Counted from the first letter of the stretch, positions 41,681-55,740 are shown. The stretch: 64,000 nucleotides of DNA from Colletes latitarsis (GCF_051014445.1 NC_135134.1:6229672-6293671); one strand, 5' to 3'. The notes: generated from the sequence alone by a model not told the origin. A program made the numbers and translations.

Positions 41681-42910
41681 GGTCTTGATAAATATTATAG
41701 AGGATAACGCATGCTAGGTCTGGGTTAGGTCTAGGATTTGCCCTCATCAGGCTCATACTTTCGCACATTTCTCATACTTGTTGCCTAGAGCGTGGGTTTT
41801 TTCTGGTTTGGATCAGGTAGTATTGTGGTACCACACTGCAACAGTCCACTAAACCTGGTTTCGATCAATATTTTAGAGAATAACGCATGTTAGGTCTTGG
41901 TTAGGTCTGGGATTTGCCCTCATCAGGCTCATACTTTCGCGTTTTTCACATACTTGTTGAACAGATCCCCGGTTTTTCTGGTTTGGATCACGTAGTAATG
42001 TGGTACCACACTGAAACACTCAATTAAACCTGGTTTCCATCAATATTTTAGTGGCCAACGCAAGTTAGGTCTGGGATAGGTCTGGGATTTGCCCTCATCA
42101 GGGTCATACTTTCGCATTTTTCACATACTTGCTGAACAGATCCTGGGTTTTTCTGGTTTGGATCACGTAGTACTGTGGTACCACACTGAAACTGTCCATT
42201 ATTCCTGGTTTCGATGAATATTTTAGAGGATAACGCATGTTATGTCTAGGTTAGGCCTGGGATTTGCCGTCATCAGACACATACTTTCGCATTCTCCACA
42301 TACTTGTTGAACAGATCCTGGGTTTTTTCTGGTTTGGATCACGTAGTAATGTGGTACCACACTGAAACAGTCCATTAAACCTGGTTTCGATCAATATTTT
42401 AGAGGATAACGGATGTTAAGTTTTGGTTACTTCTGGGGTTTGCTCTCATCAGGCTCGTGCTTTCGCATATTTCTCATAGTTGATGGCCAGATTCTGGGCT
42501 TTCTCTGGTTTGGATGACGTAGTAATGTGGTACCACACTGAAACAGTCGATTAAAGCAGGTTTCGGTCAATATTTTAGGTGATAACGCAAGTTATGTCTG
42601 GGATTGGTCTGGGCTTTGCCCTCGTCAGGCTCATACTTTCGCATTCTTCACATACTTGTTGAACAGATCCCTGGCTTTTTCTGGTTTGGATCACGTAGTA
42701 ATGTGGTACCACACTGAAACAGTCGCTTAAACCTGGTTTCGATCAATATTTTAGAGGATAACGCATGTTATGTCTAGGTTAGGCCAGGGATTTGCCCTCA
42801 TCAGGCTCAAACTTTCGCATATTTCTCATACTGGATTGCTATATCCTGGGCTTTTTCTGGATTGGATCACGTACTAATGTGGTACAACACTGAAACAGTC
42901 CATTAAACCT

Positions 42911-43438
42911 GGTTTCGATCAATATATTAGAGGATAACGCATGTTATGTCTGGGATAGGTATGGGATTTTGCCCTCATCAGGCTCATAGTTTCGCGTTTT
43001 TCACATACTTGTTGAACAGATCCTGGGTTTTTCTGGTTTGGATCACGTAGTAATGTGGTACCACACTGAAACAGTCCATTAAACCTGGTTTCGATCAATA
43101 TTTTAGAGGATAACGCATGTTATGTCTGGGATAGGTCTGGGATTTTGCCCTCATCAGGCTGATAGTTTCGCGTTTTTCACATACTTGTTGAACAGATCCT
43201 GGGTTTTTCTGGTTTGGATCACGTAGTAATGTGGTACCACACTGAAACAGTCCATTAAACCTGGTTTCGATCAATATTTTAGAGGATAACGCATGTTATG
43301 TCTGGGATAGGTCTGGGATTTTGCCCTCATCAGGCTCATAGTTTCGCGTTTTTCACATACTTGTTGAACAGATCCTGGGTTTTTCTGGTTTGGATCACGT
43401 AGTACTGTGGTACCACACTGAAACAGTCCATTAAACCT
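42911..43438. repeat. Run of three near-identical 176-bp monomers
   Basis: Monomers start at 42,911, 43,087 and 43,263, with the next at 43,439. They differ by only a few bases (AATATATTAG, GGTATGGG, GGCTGATAG). Each carries one extra T in GGGATTTTGCCC and one T fewer in GGGTTTTTCTGG, so the length stays 176. Adjacent near-identity is the signature of recent single-monomer homogenisation. Confidence 0.85.
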
Positions 43439-43776
43439 GGTTTCGATCAATATTTTAGAGGATAACGCATGTTAAGTCTTGGTTAGTTCTGGGATTTGCT
43501 CTCATCAGGCTCGTACTTTCGCATATTTCTGATAGTTGATGACCAGATTCTGGGCTTTTTCTGGTTTGGATCACGTAGTTGTGTGGTACCACACTGAAAC
43601 AGTCCATTAAACCTGGTTTCGATAAATATTTTAGAGGATAACGCATGTTATGTCCGGGATAGGTCTGGGATTTTGCCCTCATCAGGCTCATAGTTTCGCG
43701 TTTTTCACATACTTGTTGAACAGATCCTGGGTTTTTCTGGTTTGGATCACGTAGTAATGTGGTACCACACTGAAAC

Positions 43777-45130
43777 ATTCAATTAAATCTGGTCTTGATA
43801 AATATTTTAGAGGATAACGCATGTTAGGTCTGGGTTAGGTCTAGGATTTGCCCTCAGCGGGCTCATACTATCGCATATTTCTCATACTTGATTGCTAGAT
43901 CCTGGGCTTTTTCTGGATTGGATCAGGTAGTAATGTGGTATCACACTGGAACATTCAATTATACCTGGTTTCGATCAATATTTTAGTGGATAACGCATGT
44001 TATGTCTAGGTTAGGCCTGGGATTTGCCCTCAGCGGGCTCATACTATCGCATATTTCTCATACTTGATGGCTAGATCCTGGGCTTTTTCTGGATTGGATC
44101 AGGTAGTAATGCGGTATCACACTGAAACATTCAATTATACCTGGTTTCGATCAATATTTTAGAGGATAACGCATGTTATGTCTAGGCTAGGCCTGGGATT
44201 TGCCCTCATCAGGCTCATAGTTTCGCGTTTTTCACATACTTGTTGAACAGATCCTGGGTTTTTCTGGTTTGGATCACGTAGTAATGTGGTACCACACTGA
44301 AACGGTCCATTAAACCTGGTTTCGATCAATATTTTAGAGGATAACGCATGTTATGTCTGGGATACGTCTGGGATTTTGCCCTCATCAGGCTCATAGTTTC
44401 ACGTTTTTCACATACTTGTTGAACAGATCCTGGGTTTTTCTGGTTTGGATCACGTAGTAATGTGGTACCACACTGAAACAGTCCATTAAACCTGGTTTCG
44501 ATCAATATTTTAGAGGATAACGCATGTTAAGTCTTGGTTAGTTCTGGGATTTGCTCTCATCAGGCTCGTACTTTCGCATATTTCTCATAGTTGATGGCCA
44601 GATTCTGGGCTTTCTCTGGTTTGGATCACGTAGTAATGTGGTACCACACCGAAGCAGTCGATTAAAGCAGGTTTCCGTCAATATTTTAGGTGATAACGCA
44701 AGTTATGTCTGGGATTGGTCTGGGCTTTGCCCTCGTCAGGCTCATACTTTCGCATTCTTCACATACTTGTTGAACAGATCCCTGGCTTTTTCTGGGTTGG
44801 ATCACGTAGTAATGTGGTACCACACTGAAACAGTCGCTTAAACCTGGTTTCGATCAATATTTTAGAGGATAACGCATGTTATGTCTAGGTTAGGCCAGGG
44901 ATTTGCCCTCATCAGGCTCAAACTTTCGCATATTTCTCATACTGGATGGCTATATCCTGGGCTTTTTCTGGATTGGATCACGTACTAATGTGGTACAACA
45001 CTGAAACAGTCCATTAAACCTGGCTTCGATCAATATTTAAGAGAATAACGCATGTTAGGTCTAGGTTAGGTCTGGGATTTGCTCTCATCAGTCTCGTACT
45101 TTCGCATATTTCTCATAGCTGATGGCCAGA
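43777..45130. repeat. Block K, copy 1
   Basis: Starts at ATTCAATTAAATCTGG and matches 50,815-52,168 at offset 7,038 bp (40 monomers, 2 bp short). Markers in order are CTTGATTGCTAGATCC, CACACTGGAACATTC, TAGGCTAGGCCTGGG, ATAGTTTCACG, GTCGCTTAAACC, TACTGGATGGCTATATCC and GGTACAACACTG. A close relative of its last part also lies at about 42.7-42.9 kb. Confidence 0.85.
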
Positions 45131-46939
45131 TCCTGGGTTTTTTCTGGTTTGGATCACGTAGTAATGGGGAACCACACTGAAACAGTTCATTAAACCTGGT
45201 TTTGATCAATATATTAGAGGATAACGCATGTTATGTCTAGGTTAGGCCTGGGATTTGCCCTCAGCGGGCTCATACTATCGCATATTTCTCATACTTGATG
45301 GCTAGATCCTGGGCTTTTTCTGGATTGGATCAGGTAGTAATGAGGTACCACACTGAAACAGTCGACTAAAACAGGTTTCGGTCAATATTTTAGAGGATAA
45401 CGCATGTTATGTCTGGGATAGGTCTGGGATTTGCCATCATCAGACACATACTTTCGCATTCTCCACATACTTGTTGAACAGATCCTGGGTTTTTTCTGGT
45501 TTGGATCACGTAGTAATGGGGAACCACACTGAAACAGTTCATTAAACCTGGTTTTGATCAATATATTCGAGGATAACGCATGTTATGTCTAGGTTAGGCC
45601 TGGGATTTGCCCTCAGCGGGCTCATACTATCGCATATTTCTCATACTTGATGGCTAGATCCTGGGCTTTTTCTGGATTGGATCAGGTAGTAATGAGGTAC
45701 CACACTGAAACAGTCCATTAAACCTGGTTTCGATCAATATTTTAGAGGATAACGCATGTTATGTCTGGGATAGGTCTGGGATTTTGCCCTCATCAGGTTC
45801 ATAGTTTCGCGTTTTTCACATACTTGTTGAACAGATCCTGGGTTTTTCTGGTTTGGATCACGTAGTAATGTGGTACCACACTGAAACAGTCCATTAAACC
45901 TGGTTTCGATCAATATTTTAGAGGATAACGCATGTTATGTCTGGGATAGGTCTGGGATTTTGCCCTCATCAGGCTCATAGTTTCGCGTTTTTCACATACT
46001 TGTTGAACAGATCCTGGGTTTTTCTGGTTTGGATTACGTAGTAATGTGGTACCACACTGAAACAGTCCATTAAACCTGGTTTCGATCAATATTCTAGAGG
46101 ATAACGCATGTTAAGTCTTGGTTAGTTCTGGGATTTGCTCTCATCAGGCTCGTACTTTCGCATATTTCTGATAGTTGATGACCAGATTCTGGGCTTTTTC
46201 TGGTTTGGATCACGTAGTTGTGTGGTACCACACTGAAACAGTCCATTAAACCTGGTTTCGATCAATATTTTAGAGGATAACGCATTTTAAGTCTTGGTTA
46301 GTTCTGGGATTTGCTCTCATCAGGCTCGTACTTTCGCATATTTCTCATAGTTGATGACCAGATTCTGGGCTTTTTCTGGTTTGGATCACGTTGTAATGTG
46401 GTACCACACTGAAACTGTCGATTAAAGCAGGTTTCGGTCAATATATTAGATGATAGCGCAAGTTATGTCTGGGATAGGTCTGGGCTTTGCCCTCGTCAGG
46501 CTCATACATTCACATTCTTCACATACTAGTTGTACAGATCCTGGGTTTTGTTCTGGTTTGGATCACGTAGTAATGTGGTACCACACTGAAACAGTCCACT
46601 AAACCTGGTTTCGATCAATATTTTAGAGGATAACGCATGTTATGTCTGGGATAGGTCTGGGATTTGCCCTCATCAGGCTCATAGTTTCGCGTTTTTCACA
46701 TACTTGTTGAACAGATCCTGGGTTTTTCTGGTTTGGATCACGTAGTAATGTGGTACCACACCGAAACAGTCCATTAAACCTGGTTTCGATCAATATTTTA
46801 GAGTATAACGCATGTTATGTCTGGGATAGGTCTGGGATTTGCCCTCATCAGGCTCATAGTTTCGCATTCTCCACATACTTGTTGAACAGATCCTGGGTTT
46901 TTTCTGGTTTGGATCACGTAGTAATGTGGTACCACACTG
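45131..46939. repeat. Mixed monomers with a local dimer and paired TTAAG units
   Basis: No long match to another block was traced. GTAATGGGGAACCAC recurs at 45,161 and 45,513 (exactly 352 bp), with the following TTTTGATCAATATATT unit also repeated, so a dimer is duplicated. Two successive TTAAGTCTTGG units lie near 46,109 and 46,285, and a similar successive pair occurs near 50,335 and 50,511. Confidence 0.7.
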
Positions 46940-47575
46940 AAACATTCAATTTAATCTGGTCTTGATAAATATTTTAGAGGATAACGCATATTAGGTCTGG
47001 GTTAGGTCAAGGATTTGCCCTCAGCGGGCTCATACTATCGCATATCTCTCATACTTGATGGCTAGATCCTGGGCTTTTTCTGGATTGGATCAGGTAGTAA
47101 TGTGGTATCACACTGAAACATTCAATTAAACCTGGTTTTGATCAATATTCTAGAGGATAACGCATGTTATGTCTAGGTTAGGCCTGGGATTTGCCCTCAT
47201 CAGACACATACTTTCGCATTCTCCACATACTTGTTGAACAGATCCTGGGTTTTTTCTGGTTTGGATCACGTAGTAATGTGGTACCACACTGAAACATTCA
47301 ATTAAATCTTGTCTTGATAAATATATTAGAGGATAGCGCATGTTAGGTCTGGGTTAGGTCTAGGATTTGCCCTCAGCGGGCTCATACTATCGCATATTTC
47401 TCATACTTGATGGCTAGATCCTGGGCTTTTTCTGGATTGGATCAGGTAGTAATGTGGTATCACACTGAAACATTCAATTAAACCTGGTTTCGATCAATAT
47501 TTTAGAGGATAACGCATGTTATGGTTGGGTTAGGCCTGGGATTTGCCATCATCAGACACATACTTTCGCATTCTC
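46940..47575. repeat. Block matching 56,792-57,427
   Basis: Offset 9,852 bp (56 monomers, 4 bp short). Alternating units, CAGCGGGCTCATACTATC type and CATCAGACACATACTTTC type, give a 352-bp dimer rhythm that runs on to about 48.05 kb. The right copy ends in the 161-bp unit at 57,338. Confidence 0.75.
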
Positions 47576-47639
47576 CACATACTTGTTGAACAGATCCTGG
47601 GTTTTTTCTGGTTTGGATCACGTAGTAATGTGGTACCAC

Positions 47640-49238
47640 ACTGAAACAGTCGATTAAACCTGGTCTTGATAAATATTTTACAGGATTACGCATGTTAGGT
47701 CTGGGTTAGGTCTAGGATTTGCCCTAATCAGGCTCCTAATTTCGCATATTTCTCATACTTCATGGCTAGATCCTGGGCTTTTTCTGGATTGGATCACGTA
47801 GTAATGTGGTACCACACTGAAACAGTAAATTAAGCCTGGTTTCGATCAATATTTTAGAGAATAACGCATGTTAGGTCTTGGTTAGGTCTGGAAATTGCCC
47901 TCATCAAGGTCATACTTTCGCATTTTTCACATACTTGTTCAACAGATCCTGGGTTTTTTCTGGCTTGGATCACGTAGTAATGTGGTACCACACTGAAACA
48001 TTCAATTAAATCTGGTCTTGATAAATATTTTAGAGGATAACACATGTTAGGTCTTTGTTAGGCCTGGGATTTTCCCTCATCAGACACATACTTTCGCATT
48101 CTCCACATACTTGCTGAACGGATCCTGGGTTTTTTCTGCTTTGGATCACGTAGTAAGGCGGTACCACACTGAAACATTCAATTAAACCTGGTTTCGATCA
48201 ATATTTTTGAGGATAACGCATGTTAGGTCTGGGTTAGGTCTAGGATTTCCCCTCAGCGGGCTCACAATTTCGCATATTTCTCAAACTCCATGGCTCGATC
48301 CTGGGCTTTTTCTGGATTGGATACGTAGTAATGTGGTACCACACTGATACAGTAAATTGAACCTGGTTTCGATCAATATTTTAGAGGATAACGCAAGTTA
48401 GGTCTGGGATCAGTCCGGGATTTGCCCTCGTCAGGCTCATAGTTTCGCGTTTTTCACATACTTGTTGAACAGATTCTGGGTTTTTTCTGGTTTGGATCAC
48501 GTAGTAATGTGGTACCACACTGAAACAGTCCATTAAACCTGGTTTTGATCAATATTTTAGAGGATAACGCATGTTATGTCTGGGATAGGTCTGGGATTTG
48601 CCCTCTTCAGGCTCATACTTTCGCATTCTTCACATACTAGTTGTACAGATCCTGGGTTTTGTTCTGGTTTGGATCACGTAGTAATGTGGTACCACACTGA
48701 AACAGTCCATTAAACCTGGTTTCGATCAATATTTTAGAGGATAACGCATGTTAAGTCATGGTTAGTTCTGGGATTTGCTCTCATCAGGCTCGTACTTTCG
48801 CATTCTTCACATACTAGTTGTAAAGATCCTGGGTCTTTTTCTGGTTTGGATCACGTAGTAATGTGGTACCACACTGAAACAGTCGATTAAGCCTGGTCTT
48901 GATAAATATTTTAGAGGATAACGCATGTTAGGTCTGGGTTAGGTTTAGGATTTGCCCTAATCAGGCTCCTAATTTCGCATATTTCTCATAGTTGATGGCC
49001 AGATTCTGGGCTTTTTCTGGTTTGGATCACGTTGTAATGTGGTACCACACTGAAACAGTCGATTAAAGCAGGTTTCGGTCAATATTTTGGATGATAACGC
49101 AAGTTATGTCTGGGATAGGTCTGGGCTTTGCCCTCGTCAGGCTCATACTTTCGCATTCTTCACATACTAGTTGTACAGATCCTGGGTTTTTCTGGTTTGG
49201 ATCACGTAGTAATGTGGTACCACACTGAAACAGTCCAT
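47640..49238. repeat. Block L, copy 1
   Basis: Matches 62,051 to the window end. The offset is 14,411 bp up to about 48,615 and 14,763 bp after it, a step of 352 (two monomers extra in the right copy). Markers are CAGGATTACGCATG, GGCTCCTAATTTCGC, GGAAATTGCCCTCATCAAGG, GATAACACATGTTAGG, GTAGTAAGGCGG, CTCCATGGCTCGATCC and TTGTAAAGATCCTGGGTC. Confidence 0.85.
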
Positions 49239-50814
49239 TAAACCAGGTTTCGATCAATATTTTTGAGGGTAACGCATGTTAGGTCTAGGTTAGGCCTGGG
49301 ATTTTCCCTCATCAGACACATACTTTCGCATTCTTCACATACTTGTTGAACAGATTCTGGTTTTTTTCTGGTTTGGATCACGTAGTAATGTGGTACCACA
49401 CCGAAACAGTCCATTAAACCTGGTTTCGATCAATATCTTTGAGCGTAACGCATGTTAGGTCTAGGTTAGGCCTGGGATTTTCCCTCATTAGACACATACT
49501 TTCGCTGTCATCACATACTTGTTGAACGGATCCTGGGTTTTTTCTGGTTTGGATCACGTAGCAATGTGGTACCACACTGAAACAGTCCATTAAACCTGGT
49601 TTCGATCAATATTTTAGAGGGTAACGCATGTTATGTCTGGGATAGGTCTGGGATTTGCCCTCGTCAGGCTCATACTTTCGCATTCTTCACATACTAGCTG
49701 TACAGATCCTGGGTTTTTCTGGTTTGGATCACGTAGTAATGTGGTACCACACTGAAACAGTCCATTAAACCAGGTTTCGATCAATATTTTTCAGGGTAAC
49801 GCATGTTATGTCTGGGATAGGTCTGGGATTTGCCCTCTTCAGGCTCATAGTTTCGCGTTTTTCACATACTTGTTGAACAGATTCTGGGTTTTTCTGGTTT
49901 GGATCACGTAGTAATGTGGTACCACACTGAAACAGTCCACTAAACCTAGTTTCGATCAATATTTTAGAGGATGACGCACGTTAGGACTAGGTTAGGCCTG
50001 GGATTTGCGTTCATCAGGGTCATACTTTCGCGTTTTTCACAAACTTGTTGAACAGATCCCTGGCTCATTCTGGTTTGGATCATGTACTAATGTGGTACCA
50101 CACTGAAACAGTCCATTAAACCTGGTTTGGATCAATATTTTAGAGGATAACGCATGTTATGTCTAGGTTAGGTCTGGGATTTGCTCTCATCAGGCTCATA
50201 CTTTCGCATTCTTCACATACTAGTTGTACAGATCCTGGGTTTTGTTCTGGTTTGGATCACGTAGTAATGTGGTACCACACTGAAACAGTCCATTAAACCT
50301 GGTTTCGATCAATATTTTAGAGGATAACGCATGTTAAGTCTTGGTTAGTTCTGGGATTTGCTCTCATCAGGCTCGTACTTTCGCATATTTCTGATAGTTG
50401 ATGACCAGATGCTGGGCTTTTTCTGGTTTGGATCACGTAGTTGTGTGGTACCACACTGAAACAGTCCATTAAACCTGGTTTCGATCAATATTTTAGAGGA
50501 TAACGCATGTTAAGTCTTGGTTAGTTCTGGGATTTGCTCTCATCAGGCTCGTACTTTCGCATATTTCTGATGGTTGATGACCAGATTCTGGGCTTTTTCT
50601 GGTTTGGATCACGTAGTTGTGTGGTACCACAACGAAACAGTCGATTAAAACAGGTTTCGGTCAATATTTTAGATGATAACGCAAGTTATGTCTGGGATAG
50701 GTCTGGGATTTGCCCTCGTCAGGCTCATACATTCGCATTTTTCACATACTTGTTGAACAGATCCTGGGTTTTTTCTGGTTTGGATCACGTAGTAATGTGG
50801 TACCACACTGAAAC

Positions 50815-52799
50815 ATTCAATTAAATCTAGTCTTGATAAATATTTTAGAGGATAACGCATGTTAGGTCTGGGTTAGGTCTAGGATTTGCCCTCAGCGGGC
50901 CCATACTATCGCATATTTCTCATACTTGATTGCTAGATCCTGGGCTTTTTCTGGATTGGATCAGGTAGTAATGTGGTATCACACTGGAACATTCAATTAT
51001 ACCTGGTTTCGATCAATATTTTAGAGGATAACGCATGTTATGTCTAGGTTAGGCCTGGGATTTGGCCTCAGCGGGCTCATACTATCGCATATTTCTCATA
51101 CTTGATGGCTAGATCCTGGGCTTTTTCTGGATTGGATCAGGTAGTAATGAGGTATCATACTGAAACATTCAATTATACCTGGTTTCGATCAATATTTTAG
51201 AGGATAACGCATGTTATGTCTAGGCTAGGCCTGGGATTTGCCCTCATCAGGTTCATAGTTTCGCGTTTTTCACATACTTGTTGAACAGATCCTGGGTTTT
51301 TCTGGTTTGGATCACGTAGTAATGTGGTACCACACTGAAACAGTCCATTAAACCTGGTTTCGATCAATATTTTAGAGGATAACGCATGTTATGTCTGGGA
51401 TACGTCTGGGATTTTGCCCTCATCAGGCTCATAGTTTCACGTTTTTCACTTACTTGTTGAACAGATCCTGGGTTTTTCTGGTTTGGATCACGTAGTAATG
51501 TGGTACCACACTGAAACAGTCCATTAAACCTGGTTTCGATCAATATTTTAGAGGATAACGCATGTTAAGTCTTGGTTAGTTCTGGGATTTGCTCTCATCA
51601 GGCTCGTACTTTCGCATATTTCTCGTAGTTGATGGCCAGATTCTGGGCTTTCTCTGGTTTGGATCACGTAGTAATGTGGTACCACACTGAAACAGTCGAT
51701 TAAAGCAGGTTTCGGTCAATATTTTAGGTGATAACGCAAGTTATGTCTGGGATTGATCTGGGCTTTGCCCTCGTCAGGCTCATACTTTCGCATTCTTCAC
51801 ATACTTGTTGAACAGATCCCTGGCTTTTTCTGGATTGGATCACGTAGTAATGTGGTACCACACTGAAACAGTCGCTTAAACCTGGTTTCGATCAATATTT
51901 TAGAGGATAACGCATGTTATGTCTAGGTTAGGCCAGGGATTTGCCCTCATCAGGCTCAAACTTTCGCATATTTCTCATACTGGATGGCTATATCCTGGGA
52001 TTTTTCTGGATTGGATCACGTACTAATGTGGTACAACACTGAAACAGTCCATTAAACCTGGCTTCGATCAATATTTAAGAGAATAACGCATGTTAGGTCT
52101 AGGTTAGGTCTGGGATTTGCTCTCATCAGGCTCGTACTTTCGCATATTTCTCATAGCTGATGGCCAGATTCTGGGCTTTTTCTGGCTTGGATCACGTAGT
52201 AATGTGGTTCCACACTGAAACAGTCGATTGAAACAGGTTTCGGTCAATATTTTAGAGGATAACGCATGTTATGTCTGGGATAGGCCTGGGATTTGCCATC
52301 ATCAGACACATACTTTCGCATTCTCCACATACTTGTTGAACAGATCCTGGGTTTTTTCTGGTTTGGATCACGTAGTAATGGGGAACCACACTGAAACAGT
52401 CCATTAAACCTGGTTTTGATCAATATATTAGAGGATAACGCATGTTATGTCTGGGATAGGTATGGGATTTGCCCTCTTCAGGCTCATAGTTTCGCGTTTT
52501 TCACATACTTGTTGTACAGATTCTGGGTTTCTTCTGGTTTGGATCACGTAGTAATGTGGTACCACACTGAAACAGTCCATTATACCTGGTTTCGATCAAT
52601 ATTTTAGAGGATAACGCATGTTATGTCTGGGATAGGTCTGGGATTTTGCCCTCATCAGGCTCATAGTTTCGCGTTTTTCACATACTTGTTGAACAGATCC
52701 TGGGTTTTTCTGGTTTGGATCACGTAGTAATGTGGTACCACACTGAAACAGTCCATTAAACCTGGTTTCGATCAATATTTTAGAGGATAACGCATGTTA
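50815..52799. repeat. Block K, copy 2, first unit of a 15-monomer tandem
   Basis: Bases 50,815-52,168 repeat 43,777-45,130. Bases from about 51,090 to 52,799 match 53,730-55,439 at an offset of 2,640 bp, exactly 15 times 176, held over about 1.7 kb. An extra local echo of TACTGGATGGCTATATCC appears near 53,211, seven monomers after the one at about 51,979. Confidence 0.85.
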
Positions 52800-53729
52800 T
52801 GTCTGGGATAGGTCTGGGATTTTGCCCTCATCAGGCTCATAGTTTCGCGTTTTTCACATACTTGTTGAACAGATCCTGGGTTTTTCTGGTTTGGATCACG
52901 TAGTAATGTGGTACCACACTAAAACATTCAATTAAATCTGGTTTCGATCAATATTTTAGAGGATAACGCATGTTAGGTCTGGGTTAGGTCTAGGATTTGC
53001 CCTCAGCGGGCTCATACTATCGCATATTTTTCATACTTGATTGCTAGATCCTGGGCTTTTTCTGGATTGGATCAGGTAGTAATGTGGTACCACACTGAAA
53101 CTGTCCATTAAACCTGGTTTCGATCAATATTTTAGAGGATAACGCATGTTAAGTCTTGGTTAGTTCTGGGATTTGCTCTCATCAGGCTCAAACATTCGCA
53201 TATTTGTCATACTGGATGGCTATATCCTGGGCTTTTTCTGGATTGGATCACGTACTAATGTGGTACAACACTGAAACAGTCCATTAAACCTGGCTTCGAT
53301 CAATATTTAAGAGAATAACGCATGTTAGGTCTAGGTTAGGTCTGGGATTTGCTCTCATCAGGCTCGTACTTTCGCATATTTCTCATAGCTGATGGCCAGA
53401 TTCTGGGCATTTTCTGGTTTGGATCACGTAGTAATGTGGTTCCACACTGAAACAGTCGATTAAAACAGGTTTCGGTCAATATTTTAGAGGATAACGCATG
53501 TTATGTCTGGGATAGGCCTGGGATTTGCCATCATCAGACACATACTTTCGCATTCTCCACATACTTGTTGAACAGATTCTGGGTTTCTTCTGGTTTGGAT
53601 CACGTAGTAATGTGGTACCACACTGAAACAGTCCATTAAACCTGGTTTCGATCAATATTTTAGAGGATAACGCATGTTATGTCTGGGATAGGTCTGGGAT
53701 TTTGCCCTCATCAGGCTCATAGTTTCGCA

Positions 53730-55439
53730 TATTTCTCATACTTGATTGCTAGATCCTGGGCTTTTTCTGGATTGGATCAGGTAGTAATGTGGTATCACAC
53801 TGGAACATTCAATTATACCTGGTTTCGATCAATATTTTAGACGATAACGCATGTTATGTCTAGGCTAGGCCTGGGATTTGCCCTCATCAGGCTCATAGTT
53901 TCGCGTTTTTCACATACTTGTTGAACAGATCCTGGGTTTTTCTGGTTTGGATCACGTAGTAATGTGGTACCACACTGAAACAGTCCATTAAACCTGGTTT
54001 CGATCAATATTTTAGAGGATAACCCATGTTATGTCTGGGATACGTCTGGGATTTTGCCCTCATCAGGCTCATAGTTTCACGTTTTTCACATACTTGTTGA
54101 ACAGATCCTGGGTTTTTCTGGTTTGGATCACGTAGTAATGTGGTACCACACTGAAACAGTCCATTAAACCTTGTTTCGATCAATATTTTAGAGGATAACG
54201 CATGTTAAGTCTTGGTTAGTTCTGGGATTTGCTCTCATCAGGCTCGTACTTTCGCATATTTCTCATAGTTGCTGGCCAGATTCTGGGCTTTCTCTGGTTT
54301 GGATCACGTAGTAATGTGGTACCACACTGAAATAGTCGATTAAAGCAGGTTTCGGTCAATATTTTAGGTGATAACGCAAGTTATGTCTGGGATTGGTCTG
54401 GGCTTTGCCCTCGTCAGGCTCATACTTTCGCATTCTTCACATACTTGTTGAACAGATCCCTGGCTTTTTCTGGTTTGGATCACGTAGTAATGTGGTACCA
54501 CACTGAAACAGTCGCTTAAACCTGGTTTCGATCAATATTTTAGAGGATAACGCATGTTATGTCTAGGTTAGGCCAGGGATTTGTCCTCATCAGGCTCAAA
54601 CTTTCGCATATTTCTCATACTGGATGGCTATATCCTGGGCTTTTTCTGGATTGGATCACGTACTAATGTGGTACAACACTGAAACAGTCCATTAAACCTG
54701 GCTTCCATCAATATTTAAGAGAATAACGCATGTTAGGTCTAGGTTAGGTCTGGGATTTGCTCTCATCAGGCTCGTACTTTCGCATATATCTCATAGCTGA
54801 TGGCCAGATTCTGGGCTTTTTCTGGTTTGGATCACGTAGTAATGTGGTTCCACACTGAAACAGTCGATTAAAACAGGTTTCGGTCAATATTTTAGAGGAT
54901 AACGCATGTTATGTCTGGGATAGGCCTGGGATTTGCCATCATCAGACACATACTTTCGCATTCTCCACATACTTGTTGAACAGATCCTGGGTTTTTTCTG
55001 GTTTGGATCACGTAGTAATGGGGAACCACACTGAAACAGTCCATTAAACCTGGTTTTGATCAATATATTAGAGGATAACGCATGTTATGTCTGGGATAGG
55101 TATGGGATTTGCCCTCTTCAGGATCATAGTTTCGCGTTTTTCACATACTTGTTGTACAGATTCTGGGTTTCTTCTGGTTTGGATCACGTAGTAATGTGGT
55201 ACCACACTGAAACAGTCCATTAAACCTGGTTTCGATCAATATTTTAGAGGAGAACGCATGTTATGTCTGGGATAGGTCTGGGATTTTGCCCTCATCAGGC
55301 TCATAGTTTCGCGTTTTTCACATACTTGTTGAACAGATCCTGGGTTTTTCTGGTTTGGATCACGTAGTAATGTGGTACCACACTGAAACAGTCCATTAAA
55401 CCTGGTTTCGATCAATATTTTAGAGGATAACGCATGTTA
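53730..55439. repeat. Block K, copy 3, second unit of the 15-monomer tandem
   Basis: Repeats 51,090-52,799 with a constant 2,640-bp offset. Copy-specific changes include AGACGATAACGC, GATAACCCATG, AACCTTGTTTCG and GTTGCTGGCCAG, and these are shared with the fourth copy at 55.7-56.6 kb, so copies 3 and 4 are closest relatives. Confidence 0.85.
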
Positions 55440-55740
55440 AGTCTTGGTTAGTTCTGGGATTTGCTCTCATCAGGCTCGTACTTTCGCATATTTCTGATAG
55501 TTGATGACCAGATTCTGGGCTTTTTCTGGTTTGGATCACGTACTTGTGTGGTACCACAACGAAACAGTCGATTAAAACATGTTTCGGTCAATATTTTAGA
55601 TGATAAAGCAAGTTATGTCTGGGATAGGTCTGGGATTTGCCGTCGTCAGGCTCATAGTTTCGCGTTTTTCACATACTTGTTGAACAGATCCTGGGTTTTT
55701 CTGGTTTCGATCACGTAGTAATGTGGTACCACACTGAAAC

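Larger units (their letters stand above)
14956..42200. repeat. Central array domain (GAGGACAACGCAAG type)
   Basis: About 155 monomers. Marked by units reading GGTTTCCATC ... GAGGACAACGCAAG, by the GATGATAACGCAAGTTATG unit, by GGCTCGTACTTTCGC followed by CATAGTTGATGGCCAG, and by ACTAGTTGTACAGATCC cassettes. A few of these types occur elsewhere, so the domain is statistical. It contains the most heavily nested duplications in the window. Confidence 0.55.

Noticed and set aside
44551..44841. 96-codon plus-strand frames here and at 50,534-50,824 and 56,515-56,805, with an 85-codon relative at 55,461-55,718
   Set aside because: All start in the same TTAAGTCTTGG-type monomer and cross into the next unit. 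No domain, no codon bias, and variants include early stops; they are repeat by-products.
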